A stretch of DNA of 64,000 bases from Ellagibacter isourolithinifaciens (GCF_008831035.1 NZ_WAJR01000002.1:62001-126000); one strand, 5' to 3'. Shown: positions 32,767-40,805, counted from the stretch's first letter. The notes: generated by a model not told the origin, from the letters alone. Numbers and translations: made by a program.

Positions 32767-32887
32767 TGAGAACTTGGCGAGAAACGCTCTTGTTTGGGAG
32801 GGTCCTAGGGAATGTTCGATTAACGCGCGACGTTGATGATTGCGTCGGTTTCGGGCTCGCTTTTGTTTTCGTTTCAGCGCGGAGATA

Positions 32888-32916
32888 TGCTACAATAGTT
32901 ATACGAAAATATAACT
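32888..32916 (+). promoter_or_regulatory. mazEF promoter with palindromic operator
   Basis: Extended -10 TGCTACAAT (32888-32896) is followed at once by the perfect inverted repeat AGTTATA-CGAAAA-TATAACT (32897-32916), which would cover the transcription start. This is the expected layout for autorepression by an AbrB-fold antitoxin. Confidence 0.65.
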
Positions 32917-32932
32917 TATGAAGGGAGGCGCT

Positions 32933-33232
32933 ATGACTTTCGCCACCATTCGAGCCTGGGGAAATAGCAAAGGCCTTATCATTCCAAAGCAGATTTGCGA
33001 CATGCTGGGGCTTGCCGCAGGCGATAGGGTGTCCATAAAACCGAACGCAAAAAACTCGGCCATAGAAATCGCCCCTATGAAGCGTAAATATACGCGGGAC
33101 AAAGTGCTTACCGCCGAGGACGTCTTTTCGGGCTGGAGCGGCGCATATTCTCTTCCTGATGACTTGCGCGGCCCTGCATCGCGAGGCGAAGAGTGCTCTT
33201 GGGGCGAACCCGTTGGCAAGGAAATTTGGTAG
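32933..33232 (+). CDS. MazE-like antitoxin (AbrB/SpoVT fold)
   Basis: 99 residues from the ATG at 32933, which follows GGGAGG; an ATG at 32918 would add five residues. The N-terminal IRAWGNSKGLIIPKQICDMLGLAAGDRVSIKP is the swapped-hairpin AbrB DNA-binding fold of MazE antitoxins. The C-terminal part, rich in acidic and aromatic residues (EDVFSGWSGAY), should wrap the toxin. The stop is two bases before the toxin start. Confidence 0.88.
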   Translation: MTFATIRAWGNSKGLIIPKQICDMLGLAAGDRVSIKPNAKNSAIEIAPMKRKYTRDKVLTAEDVFSGWSGAYSLPDDLRGPASRGEECSWGEPVGKEIW

Positions 33233-33234
33233 CG

Positions 33235-33561
33235 ATGATTTGCGAACAGGGTGAAGTACTCTACGTTGACTTCGAGCCACATGTTGGTCACGAACCGGCA
33301 AAATATCGGCCCGCAATTGTGCTGAGCGCCGATGCGTTCAACAGGGTCTCGTCCATGACGGTCGTTGCGCCCATTACCTCAACGGACAACGGGTATCCAA
33401 TGCATTCGAAAATCGACTGCGAAGATGTTTCCGGGTTTGCTTGCGTGGAACAAATGAAAGCCGTGGATTTGAACGCAAGGAAATGCAAGCATGTCGGATA
33501 CGCCGAGGAGCAGCAAATGAACGCTCTGCTGTCGCTGGCTGGCGCGGTGTTCGGCATTTAA
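33235..33561 (+). CDS. MazF-like endoribonuclease toxin (PemK family)
   Basis: 108 residues from the ATG at 33235. It has the MazF pattern: GEVLYVDFEPHVGHEPAKYRPAIVLSADAFN, then TVVAPITSTDNGYPMHSKID (SH3-like barrel with the Arg and Thr/Ser catalytic positions) and FACVEQMKAVDLNARK. Members cut mRNA at short sequences. The last 33 bases lie inside the island repeat, and a remnant of this tail occurs after the ECF operon. Confidence 0.9.
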   Translation: MICEQGEVLYVDFEPHVGHEPAKYRPAIVLSADAFNRVSSMTVVAPITSTDNGYPMHSKIDCEDVSGFACVEQMKAVDLNARKCKHVGYAEEQQMNALLSLAGAVFGI

Positions 33562-34069
33562 GCCAGACGGCTCACGGCGCTAATGAATAGTGTTTTGGGC
33601 GGTTGGCGGGTCGCCGAAACGAGGAAACCCTCCGCAACCGGCGGCCGCTTGGGCCCCGGCGGGAGCAAGACACCTACTTGGTGGACAACTGAGCGAGTTG
33701 TGCGCTGTCGGATTGTCGGAATAGAGCCGTTCCAGCGCCGCCAACCCAACCTCGCGCGGCCCGAATCGGCGTTTCCCCAGGTCGGCAAAAGTCACGCTTT
33801 CATCCAGTCCGAATTCATGCGCGCATAATTCGTTCTGTTGACCACCAACTACAGGTTTGCCTCTATTCGCCGAGAATCGCGCGGTAGGTCTGCTCGTCTT
33901 GCTCGGTGTAAACGTCGAAAATGACGTGCATGTCGGCTTTGGGGTTGGCGTCGAGCCAGGCCCGCACCGTGTCGACGGCAATGCGGGCGGCTTCTTCTTG
34001 TGGGAACCCGAACGCGCCGGTGGAGATGCAGCAGAAGGCGATTGACTTGCAGCGTCGTTCCGCCGCCGC
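33529..34069. repeat. Island-flanking direct repeat, copy B
   Basis: Partner of 29753-30330. It covers the mazF 3' end, a 300-base spacer with no gene (33562-33862), and the C-terminal part of the intact macrodomain gene. The spacer is conserved between copies (for example GGCGGTTGGCGGGTCGCCGA and GGCCGCTTGGGCCCCGGCGG) although it encodes no protein. Confidence 0.88.
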
Positions 34070-34666
34070 GTCGAGGCAGTTCCGATAGCTTGCGGCAAGG
34101 AGCCGTTTGTGCTGCTCGGTGGGCTTCCCGTTTTCCACGATCGGCCCAACGGTGTGGATGACCAGGCTCGACGGCAGGTTGTACGCCGAAGTGACTTTCG
34201 CCTGGCCGGTAGGCTCCTCATGACCCTGCGCCTTCATGATCGCCGCGCATTCGATGCGTAACTGCACGCCCGCAAACGTATGGATGGCGTTGTCAATGCA
34301 GTAATGGCCGGGCACCCAGCATCCCAAGAGCTGGGAATTCGCGGCGTTCACGATGGCGTCTGCCGCCAGCGTGGTGATGTCCCCGCGCCACACGGCGAAG
34401 CGCGGATCGCTCTCGCACGGGGGGATGAGCCCCGCGTAGGTGATGCCTTCCTCGTCGATGATCGCGTGCAGCAGCTTGTCCTGCTTGGCGAGGAACTCGC
34501 CGCTTACGTGCTCGGGCAGGCGCGTGTTGCACAGCGCGCGGAAAAGGTCCCATGCCTCGCCGAATGTTCCGGGAATGGGACAGGTCGCGAGCTCGTCGCC
34601 GGTGTTTGTGCGCTCTTCTTGCAGCTCGGTGATGAGGAAGCGAAGGTCTTCTTCGATGGTGGGCAT
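33863..34666 (-). CDS. Zinc-dependent macrodomain protein-ADP-ribose hydrolase
   Basis: 267 residues. After a helical N-terminal extension (residues 1-90), the macrodomain shows DAIVNAANSQLLGCWVPGHYCIDNAIH, in which Cys116, His121 and Cys123 match the zinc-binding insertion of zinc macrodomains, then SSLVIHTVGPIV and IAFCCISTGAFGFPQEEAARIAV (phosphate-binding loop). These enzymes remove ADP-ribose from proteins; in Firmicutes they are usually encoded with a SirTM sirtuin and lipoyl-carrier genes, none of which is present here. It faces mazF tail to tail. Confidence 0.88.
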   Translation of the reverse strand: MPTIEEDLRFLITELQEERTNTGDELATCPIPGTFGEAWDLFRALCNTRLPEHVSGEFLAKQDKLLHAIIDEEGITYAGLIPPCESDPRFAVWRGDITTLAADAIVNAANSQLLGCWVPGHYCIDNAIHTFAGVQLRIECAAIMKAQGHEEPTGQAKVTSAYNLPSSLVIHTVGPIVENGKPTEQHKRLLAASYRNCLDAAAERRCKSIAFCCISTGAFGFPQEEAARIAVDTVRAWLDANPKADMHVIFDVYTEQDEQTYRAILGE

Positions 34667-34783
34667 GGCGGGCTCCTTATCGTCGTTTGCGGGAATCCTA
34701 TCATAAGCGGCGCGAAGGGGGCCGATTCGCCTTCTCCTCGCCGCTCGAAAGCGTTTGAGCGGACACAGCTTCCATGAGAAGTG

Positions 34784-34798
34784 CTAGACTGCATCTAG
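34784..34798 (+). promoter_or_regulatory. Palindrome in the arsenic cluster promoter region
   Basis: Perfect inverted repeat CTAGA-CTGCA-TCTAG, about 58 bases before the first gene of the cluster, overlapping TAGACT and TAGTAT, either of which could be a -10. A repressor site is possible; no regulator gene is adjacent. Confidence 0.4.
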
Positions 34799-34855
34799 TA
34801 TTAAATCGAAGCAGGTATCTCTCCTGGTTCGAAGGATTGAGATCGAGGAGGTCGC

Positions 34856-35959
34856 ATGGACTACCAGGCGTACTACCGCAAAGTTGAAGACGGCAATTAT
34901 CAGGCATACTACGATGCCATCGCCGCTGCCGAGCCGCGCGATCCGCAGGCGACCGCCCGCACACGAGATGCGGACGGAACCATTCCGGGGCAGGCGCGAG
35001 AGCGCATGTTCAACATTGCGGGTGAGATTCAGAACACGTCGCGGGAGTTCGGCGTGCCCCTGCCGCCGCTTTTGGAAGGTTGCACGGTGGTCGATCTGTG
35101 CTGCGGCTCGGGTCGCGATACTTATCTTGCGGCGCAGCTCGTGGGGCCTGCGGGCAAGGTCATCGGCATCGAGCCGAACGCCGTCCGCATGCGCATCGGC
35201 GAGAAGTACCTGGAAAAGGAAATGAAGCAGTTCGGCTACGATGCTCCTAACGTAGAATTCCACAAGGGCTGCCCAGAGGACCTCTCTTTTATCCCCGACG
35301 GCAGCGTCGACGTGGTCATCTCGAACTGCACGTTCAACGAATCACCCGATAAGGCACGCTATATTGCAGAGGTGCGACGCATTCTGAGGGAAGGCGGCGA
35401 GTGGTATTTCACCGACGTGTTCACCGATCGTCGCATGCAGAGGGAAATCTCCGACAATATCGACAACGTCGCGCTCCGCTTGGGTGGCGCCATGTACATC
35501 AACGATTTCCGTCGCATCGCGCAGCAGCTTGGCTTCAACGACCCGCGCTATCTGATCACCAACAAGACGCCGGTGACCGAGAAGGAGTCCGCGCTGTTTG
35601 ACGGCACGTCGTTTGCGACGATCACCTGCCGTTTGGTGAATACCCCTTACTCCTCCGATGTGTGCGAGGACTACGGCGAGTTCGTCACCTACAAGGGCGG
35701 CCTGCCCGATTTCCCCGACTACTTCCTGTTCGACAAGGACATCAAGTTCCCGGTGGGGAAGAGGTGCCACGTGTGCAATAACGTGACGAGCCTGGTCATT
35801 CCCGAATTTGGCGGGCGCTATGCTGCGGTGTTCGACTACGAGGGCAGCCGCGAGCGCCATGCGGGCGATACCCATGGTGACCACATCATCAAGGCCGCGC
35901 CCGACTTTGACGGCGTCGTCGACGAAGACGATCAGCCGGTGCGCGTGTCCTGCTGCTAA
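34856..35959 (+). CDS. ArsM-like SAM-dependent methyltransferase paralog
   Basis: 367 residues from the ATG at 34856, which follows GAGGAGG. The Rossmann motif VVDLCCGSGRDTYLAAQLVG, the post-motif VVISNCTFNESPDK and GGAMYINDFRR align with arsenite methyltransferases, and the C-terminal domain (YKGGLPDFPDYFLFDKDIKFPVGKRCHVC) is the ArsM-type tail that binds trivalent arsenic. However, of the three catalytic cysteines of ArsM only the one in SNC is present; the positions equivalent to YGCG and GECLGG read FGVP and VALRLGG. It may therefore act on another substrate or a different arsenic species. It opens a cluster with a GTPase and the ArsM-ArsS fusion. Confidence 0.78.
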   Translation: MDYQAYYRKVEDGNYQAYYDAIAAAEPRDPQATARTRDADGTIPGQARERMFNIAGEIQNTSREFGVPLPPLLEGCTVVDLCCGSGRDTYLAAQLVGPAGKVIGIEPNAVRMRIGEKYLEKEMKQFGYDAPNVEFHKGCPEDLSFIPDGSVDVVISNCTFNESPDKARYIAEVRRILREGGEWYFTDVFTDRRMQREISDNIDNVALRLGGAMYINDFRRIAQQLGFNDPRYLITNKTPVTEKESALFDGTSFATITCRLVNTPYSSDVCEDYGEFVTYKGGLPDFPDYFLFDKDIKFPVGKRCHVCNNVTSLVIPEFGGRYAAVFDYEGSRERHAGDTHGDHIIKAAPDFDGVVDEDDQPVRVSCC

Positions 35960-35984
35960 TGCTGGTAGAATAGAAAGACTTGCG

Positions 35985-36010
35985 GGGGCCGCGCGGGAAG
36001 ACGCGGCCCC
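35985..36010 (+). terminator. GC-rich hairpin between the methyltransferase and the GTPase gene
   Basis: Perfect 9-bp stem GGGGCCGCG / CGCGGCCCC with no T-run after it, so more likely an mRNA-stabilising or attenuating hairpin than a full terminator. Confidence 0.5.
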
Positions 36011-36034
36011 AATCACGATAGAAGGAGCATTCAC

Positions 36035-37123
36035 GTGGACAAGATCCGCTTTATGGTGGTGAGTGGCTTTTTGGGAGCCGGCAAGACCACGACCATGATC
36101 GCGCTTGCGGAATACATGGACCGCAACATCGGCAAGACTGCCATCATAGCGAACGACCTGGGTGCAAACCTCGTTGATACGAGCCTCACGCAGACGTCGG
36201 GCTGCACGGTTGCGGAAATCGGCAACGACTGCATCTGCTACCAGATGGACAACACGGTCGACCAGATTCGCCGCCTGCGCGACAAGGAAGGCGCCACGTT
36301 CGTCATGAGCGACATTCCCGGCTGCGGCGTTGGCGCGCTCGACCACGTGTATCACACGCTGCATGACGACAACGCCGACGAGTTCACCCTCTCGCCGTTC
36401 ATGGTGATGGTCGACCCCGAGCGTCTGCGCATGATTATGCCCGAGCATGCCGACATCAACCTGCCTGAAGAGCTGGTTTACCTGTTGAAACTGCAGCTTG
36501 AAGAAGCCGACCTCATCGTGCTCAACAAGATCGACCTGCTCGACGAGTCCACGATCGATCGCTACATGGGCTTTTTGCACGAGGCATGCCCCGACATTCC
36601 CGCGATGAAGATTTCGGCCAAGGACAAGACCGGCATTCCCGAGTTGGCCGAGTACCTCACGACGCACGAGACGGCGCTCAAGAACTTCTCGGTGCGCAAC
36701 AACCAGGAGTTCGCCGACGCGGAGGCGAAGCTCACCTGGTACAACCGCCGTCTGTACCTGAAGACGAAAGACGGCTCCAAGATCGATTGCAACGCGGTGG
36801 TCGACGACTTGATCGAGGGCATCCGCATGGGGCTTATCGAGCGCAAGCGGAACGTGCCGCACCTGAAGACCTTCGCGACCTCGGGCAATGGCGACTTCAA
36901 CAAGGCGTCGCTTATCGGTGTGGACTACGACACCGAATACGCCCAGGAATTCCTGCGCGACCACAAGAACATGCGCATGATCATCAACGCCCGCGCCGTC
37001 TGTGAGTCGCGTCCGCTTGCTCGCCTCATGGACGACGCGCTCGACGAGGTGTGCGACAAGTACGACCTTGACTGCCAGGTGTTCTTCACTGAATGCTTCG
37101 GCATGGCGGACGAGGGAAGATAA
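36035..37123 (+). CDS. G3E-family P-loop GTPase (CobW-like)
   Basis: 362 residues. Walker A SGFLGAGKTTT lies near the N-terminus, followed by AIIANDLGANLVD and NDCICY (the position of the CxCC metal motif of COG0523 proteins, here reduced to DCICY), the Walker B-like FVMSDIPGCG and the guanine specificity motif LNKIDLLD. G3E GTPases insert metals or cofactors into target enzymes. Placed between two ArsM-type methyltransferases, it may act as a chaperone for the radical SAM/methyltransferase fusion or for a metalloid, which is inference. The start follows GAAGGAGC. Confidence 0.82.
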   Translation: MDKIRFMVVSGFLGAGKTTTMIALAEYMDRNIGKTAIIANDLGANLVDTSLTQTSGCTVAEIGNDCICYQMDNTVDQIRRLRDKEGATFVMSDIPGCGVGALDHVYHTLHDDNADEFTLSPFMVMVDPERLRMIMPEHADINLPEELVYLLKLQLEEADLIVLNKIDLLDESTIDRYMGFLHEACPDIPAMKISAKDKTGIPELAEYLTTHETALKNFSVRNNQEFADAEAKLTWYNRRLYLKTKDGSKIDCNAVVDDLIEGIRMGLIERKRNVPHLKTFATSGNGDFNKASLIGVDYDTEYAQEFLRDHKNMRMIINARAVCESRPLARLMDDALDEVCDKYDLDCQVFFTECFGMADEGR

Positions 37124-37163
37124 TCCATCCCAGGTTGCGCGGAAGCGCTGGCAACGTTCAGTC

Positions 37164-37220
37164 GCTCAAACAGTCCTGCTCGCGCGAACAGCCCACTGGG
37201 CTGTTCGGCTCGTGCGGAAC
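37164..37220. repeat. Dispersed intergenic repeat, copy 1
   Basis: About 57 bases with the inner palindrome GAACAGCCCACTGGGCTGTTC. The reverse complement recurs at 46025-46082 with only one or two differences. Both copies are intergenic, pointing to a REP-like family. Confidence 0.85.
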
Positions 37221-37360
37221 CCGCTTTGTGAACGCCGCCGCGGCCTTCGCTTGGGAATGGTTACCACCTTAAAGAGGAGATTAATCGGTTGCTTGGGAAG
37301 GATGCCGAGCGACTGGGCGCTACCCGGCTCTCATGCGGTAGCGCAAAGCGGAGGATTTAT

Positions 37361-39406
37361 ATGACAGACGAGAAGAACGACATTCGCGCTCAGGTGCGCG
37401 AGTATTACGGCAAGACGTTGGGCAGCTCCGACGACTTGAAGACCAACGCATGCTGCTGCGCGACTGAGCGTCCGCCGAAGTACGTGCTCGACGTGATGCC
37501 CGACATCGCCGACGAGATCGTCGAGCGCTTCTATGGGTGCGGCTCTCCGATTCCGCCGGCGCTTACCGGTGCGACGGTGGTCGATTTGGGTTGCGGCACG
37601 GGGCGCGACGTGTACGTGCTCTCGAAGCTTGTGGGGCCGACCGGGCGCGTCATCGGCGTCGACATGACTCCCGAGCAGCTTGCCGTTGCGCAGAAGTATC
37701 AAGACGAGCAGGCGGAAAAGTTCGGGTTCGAACATTCCAATGTGGAATTCAAGGCGGGCTTCATCGAGGACTTGGAAGAGCTCGGCATCGAAGATGGCAC
37801 GGTTGACCTGGTGGTTTCCAACTGCGTGATCAACCTGACGCCGTTTAAAGATCAGGTGTTCTCCGAAATCTACCGCGGGCTGAAGCCCGGTGGCGAGCTG
37901 TACTTCTCCGACGTGTTCTGCGACCGCCGCATGTCCGACGAGCTGCGCGCCGACCCGGTGCTTCGCGGCGAGTGCTTGGGCGGTGCGATGTACATCGACG
38001 ACTTCCGCCGCATGCTGGCCAAGCATGGCTGGAAAAGCTACGTGTGCACGGCGGTGGAGGACATTCACGTTTCCGACCTGGCGCTCGAGACGAAACTCGG
38101 GTTCACGTCGTTCACTTCGCGCACGGTGCGCGCCATCAAGGCGGAGGGATTGGAAGACGCCGAGGAGAACTACGGCCAGGTCGCGCGCTACCTGGGCGGG
38201 ATGCCCGAGATGCCGCGCTACTTCGACCTGACCGAGGAGCTGCGCCTTATCAAGGGGCGCGAGTACGCCGTGAGCGGAAATCTGGCGGCCATGCTCGAGC
38301 AGTCGCGCTACGGGAAGTACTTCGAGGTGACGCCCCGCGGTGCGCATCGCGGCAGGTTCGACCTTGCCCGCGCCCAGCAGGCGCTCGAGATGCGTCGTGG
38401 CAAACACAAGGCCGACCTCGACTATTTGAACGAGGCGTGCGAGCGCTGCGGCATCCCCTCGTTCTACGATCGCGTGAACTTGCCCGAAATCCTGCAGGCG
38501 AACGAGCGACCTGCGACGATGCAGGTGAACATCACCTATGCGTGCAATCTTGCGTGTCGCCATTGCTACCTGGAGTGCGGTCCGAAAAACAACGAGGTTA
38601 TGTCACGCGAGACGATGGAGCAGATCCTCACTGCATTCAAGTCAGGCGGTTACAAGACGCTCGACGTGACGGGCGGCTCGCCTGAGCTGCATCCCGACTG
38701 CGAGTGGTTCTTGCGCGAAGGCGCCAAGATCGCCGAGAAGGTGATCGTTCGCACGAACCTGACGCTTGAGGAGAAGCCGGAATACGAGCATTTCCTTGAC
38801 GTGTTTGCCGAGGTGGGGGCCGATGTGTGCGTGTCGCTTCCGTATTTCGACGCCGAAAACGCCGACAACCAGCGCGGACGCGGCGTCTTCAAGCGCGCCG
38901 TCGCGAACATCCGCAAGCTCAACGAGCGAGGGTATGGGCGCGAGGGCGGTCCCGAGCTCGAGATCGTCTACAACGTGGCGGGCCCGTTCCTGCCGCCGCC
39001 GCAAGAGCTTCTGGCAGATGCCTATCGCGTGAAGCTGACCGAGCAGCAGGGCATCGACTTCAACGAGCTGTATGCCTTCAACAACTTCCCGCTCGGCCGT
39101 TTCGCGATGGATTTGGCGGACGCGGGGCTCACCGATGATTACCTGAAGCTGCTCCACGATAATTTCAACGCGTTCGCCGTGGGCAAGATCATGTGCCGCG
39201 ACCAGGTGAACGTCGATGTCGACGGGCGCCTGTACGACTGCGAGTGCAACCATGTGCTCGAGATGCCTATCCAGCTCGACGGGCGCGACGCGACGATCGC
39301 CGACATCGTGGATGCGCCGCTTCCTCCGCGCGAGGTTCGCACGAGCCCGGTGTGCTACAGCTGTGCTGCCGGCGCCGGTTCAAGCTGCGGCGGCTCGCTG
39401 ATCTAG
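37361..39406 (+). CDS. ArsM-ArsS fusion: arsenite methyltransferase plus arsenosugar-type radical SAM enzyme
   Basis: 681 residues from the ATG at 37361, which follows GGAGG. Residues 1-330 are an ArsM: the N-terminal CCC motif (31-33), Cys60 (FYGCGSP), the SAM motif VVDLGCGTGRDVY, Cys155 (SNCVIN) and Cys205 (GECLGG), i.e. all conserved cysteines for arsenic chemistry. Residues 380-681 are a radical SAM domain with CNLACRHC (Cys395, Cys399, Cys402) and the C-terminal CYSCAAGAGSSCGG block typical of ArsS. In arsenosugar synthesis ArsM dimethylates arsenite and ArsS adds the 5'-deoxyadenosyl group; here both activities are in one chain. The canonical genes are separate, so this fusion is notable. 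Confidence 0.87.
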   Translation: MTDEKNDIRAQVREYYGKTLGSSDDLKTNACCCATERPPKYVLDVMPDIADEIVERFYGCGSPIPPALTGATVVDLGCGTGRDVYVLSKLVGPTGRVIGVDMTPEQLAVAQKYQDEQAEKFGFEHSNVEFKAGFIEDLEELGIEDGTVDLVVSNCVINLTPFKDQVFSEIYRGLKPGGELYFSDVFCDRRMSDELRADPVLRGECLGGAMYIDDFRRMLAKHGWKSYVCTAVEDIHVSDLALETKLGFTSFTSRTVRAIKAEGLEDAEENYGQVARYLGGMPEMPRYFDLTEELRLIKGREYAVSGNLAAMLEQSRYGKYFEVTPRGAHRGRFDLARAQQALEMRRGKHKADLDYLNEACERCGIPSFYDRVNLPEILQANERPATMQVNITYACNLACRHCYLECGPKNNEVMSRETMEQILTAFKSGGYKTLDVTGGSPELHPDCEWFLREGAKIAEKVIVRTNLTLEEKPEYEHFLDVFAEVGADVCVSLPYFDAENADNQRGRGVFKRAVANIRKLNERGYGREGGPELEIVYNVAGPFLPPPQELLADAYRVKLTEQQGIDFNELYAFNNFPLGRFAMDLADAGLTDDYLKLLHDNFNAFAVGKIMCRDQVNVDVDGRLYDCECNHVLEMPIQLDGRDATIADIVDAPLPPREVRTSPVCYSCAAGAGSSCGGSLI

Positions 39407-39611
39407 CGGGGGTGCCGAATCGCGCAGGCGGGCGGGCGCTTCGGCTTGCGCGGGCGGGATCGTCGCCTTGCGCAAGACGGCGCGCCCGCTCTCCGCGGCT
39501 TTCTGCGAACTCGGGCGCCCTCAAGGCTTATCGGCTTGCGGGGCGCTCATGTTGTTTGCGCTGTTTTACTTGCCAGGAGGGGACTCTTTGGTCATACTGA
39601 ATCTCGCAAGG

Positions 39612-39632
39612 CGTCCCGGAAGGGACGTTTTT
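39612..39632 (+). terminator. Short terminator-like hairpin before the RlpA-like gene
   Basis: CGTCCC-GGAA-GGGACG followed by TTTTT. It probably ends transcription from the arsenic cluster. The stretch 39407-39611 contains GC-rich repeats such as GCGGGCGGGCG but no gene. Confidence 0.7.
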
Positions 39633-39684
39633 CATGTGGCGAAGCAGTGCCGCATGCATTCTATTGGCCGTTGGAAGGAAATTG

Positions 39685-40797
39685 GTGGGAACGCACTTTA
39701 GTGCATGTGAACAGGTGAAACGCTGGGTCTTCGCGATGTGTGCAATGGCTTTGAGCGCCCTTCTCGCTGTGTTCCTTATTCCTGTGGCCGCGTTTGCCGA
39801 CGATGTCTCCGATGCCCAGACGGCGCTTGATGCCGCTGAGGCGCAGATGAAGATCATCTCCGAAGAATACGACAAGATCAATGCCGAGCTCACTTCTATT
39901 CAAGGGCAGATCGATGCGACTGCTGCCGATGCCCTCGATGCCCAACAGGCGGTGATTTCAGGTCGCGAGACGCTGAGCAACGCCGCCCGCAGCGAGTACC
40001 GCTCGCCTTCGGCGGGCTCGATGCTCATGCTGATCTTGGGGTCGGCCTCTTTCGATGAGCTGACGCGCAACGTGGTGTACGCTGGCTCGATTCTCCAGGC
40101 GCAGGCCGACGAGGTGGAGGCGCAGAAGGACCGTGTCGCCACGCTCGAGGGCATCACCGCCGAGCTGAACACCCAGAAGGATTCGCAGACGCGCGCTTTG
40201 GGCGAGCTTGAAAAGACGAAGCAGGAAGCGGAGGCCGTTGTCTCGCAGGCGCAGTCGCAGCTGCAAAATGCCAAGGACGCGGAGGCCGATCGCCTAGCCG
40301 CACTCCAGGCGCAGGTGGCGAACATGTCGAATTCCGACTCGTCCGACCAGGGTGCGGGCGGGTCTTCCACGCAGGTTTCCGACAAGGCGAACACCACGGA
40401 TCGTCAGGAGGTTGTGCCCGATTCGACGCCGGTTGAGCCCAATCCTGAGCCGGCGCCCGATTCCGGTGCTGGCTGGAAGACGGGCATTGCCTCGGCATAT
40501 GGTGGCTCGACCGACCCCTATACTCCCAATCCCGGCACGACAGCGACGGGCGATGTGTGCGACGACTACTCGATGGGCGTGGCGATTCCGATGGCATGGC
40601 CGAACTTCAGCAGCTATTTCGGCCGCACGGTGCAAATCTCCTACGACGGCATGACGGTGTACGCCGTCATCAACGACTGCGGCGGTATGGGCGGCGGCAG
40701 CCGCTCGCTCGATTTGCAGCCTGGCGTATGGAAGGCCTTCGGGTACTCCTCTTGCGACGACTGGGGCCTGCGTACGGTGAGCTACCGTATTCTATAG
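39685..40797 (+). CDS. Secreted coiled-coil protein with RlpA-like double-psi beta-barrel
   Basis: About 370 residues from the GTG at 39685, chosen because GGAAGGAA precedes it; an ATG at 39634 lacks a ribosome site and follows a terminator. A signal peptide (FAMCAMALSALLAVFLIPVAAFA) is followed by a long coiled coil (residues 40-220: SDAQTALDAAEAQMKIISEEY onward), a Ser/Pro-rich linker, and a C-terminal barrel (TGIASAYGGSTDPYTPNPG, VAIPMAWPNFSSYFGRTVQI, YAVINDCGGMGGGSRSLDL, VWKAFG). Barrel domains of this type occur in cell-wall lytic and resuscitation proteins; coiled coils of this kind occur in peptidoglycan hydrolase regulators. Both point to cell-wall remodelling. Confidence 0.82.
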   Translation: MGTHFSACEQVKRWVFAMCAMALSALLAVFLIPVAAFADDVSDAQTALDAAEAQMKIISEEYDKINAELTSIQGQIDATAADALDAQQAVISGRETLSNAARSEYRSPSAGSMLMLILGSASFDELTRNVVYAGSILQAQADEVEAQKDRVATLEGITAELNTQKDSQTRALGELEKTKQEAEAVVSQAQSQLQNAKDAEADRLAALQAQVANMSNSDSSDQGAGGSSTQVSDKANTTDRQEVVPDSTPVEPNPEPAPDSGAGWKTGIASAYGGSTDPYTPNPGTTATGDVCDDYSMGVAIPMAWPNFSSYFGRTVQISYDGMTVYAVINDCGGMGGGSRSLDLQPGVWKAFGYSSCDDWGLRTVSYRIL

Positions 40798-40805
40798 GGA
40801 CCGAA

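Noticed and set aside
34801-34850. A tRNA-like TTCGAA segment before the first methyltransferase
   Set aside because: The arms needed for a TPsiC stem and acceptor stem do not pair; no cloverleaf can be drawn.
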